NCBI RefSeq assembly: GCF_000383475.1
Contig: NZ_KB911459.1
Coordinates: 944,467 to 1,008,466 of the forward strand
Length of the DNA: 64,000 bases
Source of the DNA: Microbacterium sp. 11MF
GTDB taxonomy: Bacteria; Actinomycetota; Actinomycetes; Actinomycetales; Microbacteriaceae
Reading direction: 5' to 3'
Shown in pieces: positions 63,476-64,000 of the stretch. The notes beneath the pieces are model-generated. The model was given only the letters and a program-made list of their open reading frames with translations, made no database searches and was not told the origin of the DNA. Each line of letters starts with the position of its first letter. The first letter of the stretch is position 1. The position numbers and the translations under genes are program-made.

Positions 63476-64000
63476 CAGTCGTTCCCCTCCCCTGCCGAGC
63501 GGTTGGTGCCGCTCTGCTCCGCGAGCTTGCGCTCAGCGATGGTCTGTCGGCGGACGGCTTCGCTGCGGGACCGCGACGAGCGCTTCTCGGCCTGGGACTT
63601 GCCGCCGGCGGCGACGGGTGCGCGGAACTGCGCACGACCACGGTAGACGGCACCGAGTGCGGTCGGGTCGAGACCCGAGAGCGGATGCCCCCCGCCGAAG
63701 AAACGCGTCCGCGCGAGCAGCTGCATCACAGGGTGCGTGAAGAGCACGAAGATCAGCACGTCGATGACGGTGGTCAGACCCAGCGTGAAGGCGAAGCCCT
63801 TCACCGTCGAGTCGGCCAGGATGTACAGCACGACGGCGGCGAGGATGTTGATCGACTTCGAGATGTAGATCGTGCGCTTGGCGCGATCCCAGCCGTCTTC
63901 GACGGCACCGGTAATCGACTTGCCGTCGCGGAGTTCGTCCCTGACGCGCTCGAAGTAGACGATGAACGAGTCGGCCGTGAAGCCGATCGTCACGATCAGG
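63475..64000 (-). CDS. secD: protein translocase subunit SecD, C-terminal part (runs off the window)
   Basis: About 175 C-terminal residues; the gene continues beyond base 64000. TIGFTADSFIVYFERVRDEL and GKSITGAVEDGWDRAKRTIY are conserved in the last membrane part of SecD, followed by helices near NILAAVVLYILADSTVKGFA and LTTVIDVLIFVLFTHPVMQL. A basic tail of about 60 residues (GGKSQAEKRSSRSRSEAVRR) ends the protein. Position and motifs leave little doubt, although the periplasmic domain is not seen. Confidence 0.93.
   Translation of the reverse strand, partial: LIVTIGFTADSFIVYFERVRDELRDGKSITGAVEDGWDRAKRTIYISKSINILAAVVLYILADSTVKGFAFTLGLTTVIDVLIFVLFTHPVMQLLARTRFFGGGHPLSGLDPTALGAVYRGRAQFRAPVAAGGKSQAEKRSSRSRSEAVRRQTIAERKLAEQSGTNRSAGEGND

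Noticed and set aside
1..64000. Horizontal island, prophage or biosynthetic gene cluster
   Set aside because: Base composition and codon style look uniform, there are no integrases, phage proteins or NRPS/PKS genes, and the operons are core metabolic ones; only the DUF559 gene and perhaps the AbiEi-like gene look accessory.

Overview
The window is high-GC chromosomal DNA from an actinobacterium. Gene order and protein style point to Microbacteriaceae, most likely Microbacterium (inference): his/trp/lgt/gltBD, pyrR-pyrBC-carAB-pyrF-mIHF/gmk, efp-nusB, the aro operon, and rpsD-alaS-ruvX-mltG-aroE. Coding is dense and almost all on the minus strand. Overlaps of 1, 4 or 8 nt mark long translationally coupled operons. 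There are no rRNA genes, insertion sequences, CRISPR arrays or phage genes, and no gene-free stretch reaches 300 nt (the longest, 42231-42516, is 286 nt).

Layout, left to right. (1) 1-4633: end of a DUF885 gene, polA, a hotdog thioesterase, a GNAT acetyltransferase, the ANTAR regulator pdtaR and tRNA-Leu(CAA). (2) 4687-13273: pyruvate kinase, glutamate synthase (gltD, gltB) and lgt. (3) 13284-19292: trpA, trpB, trpC, two small membrane proteins, hisI, hisF, hisG, hisE. No trpE is present. (4) 19349-25862: rpe, rsmB, fmt, a degenerate priA, metK, rpoZ. (5) 25974-32623: a probable sulfur/acetate operon of CoA-binding protein, O-acetylhomoserine sulfhydrylase, acetyl-CoA synthetase and an SsuABC-type transporter. 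(6) 32712-42230: gmk fused to an mIHF domain, then pyrF, carB, carA, a PH-like membrane protein, pyrC, pyrB, pyrR with a PyrR-binding leader. (7) 42343-43409: an opposite-strand DUF559 nuclease-like gene flanked by two related palindromic elements. (8) 43434-54726: nusB, efp, aroQ, a GNAT, aroB, aroK, aroC, aroE, mltG, ruvX, alaS, a small membrane protein, rpsD. (9) 54893-64000: a NUDIX-TPR-NUDIX fusion, rarA, a small membrane protein, a DUF349 protein, an AbiEi-like protein, the bifunctional (p)ppGpp enzyme Rel, secF and the 3' part of secD.

Most content is housekeeping: amino-acid, pyrimidine and shikimate biosynthesis, replication and repair, translation and secretion. The less ordinary signals are these. 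A 7-mer, GGCATCC/GGATGCC, is repeated about 100 times on both strands. The DUF559 gene sits inside a conserved operon between related hairpins. Seven genes look leaderless, with TANNNT 6-7 nt before the start codon. There are two domain fusions (mIHF-Gmk and NUDIX-TPR-NUDIX). trpE and coaBC are missing from their usual places. All functional calls come from reading motifs and gene order; nothing was searched against a database.
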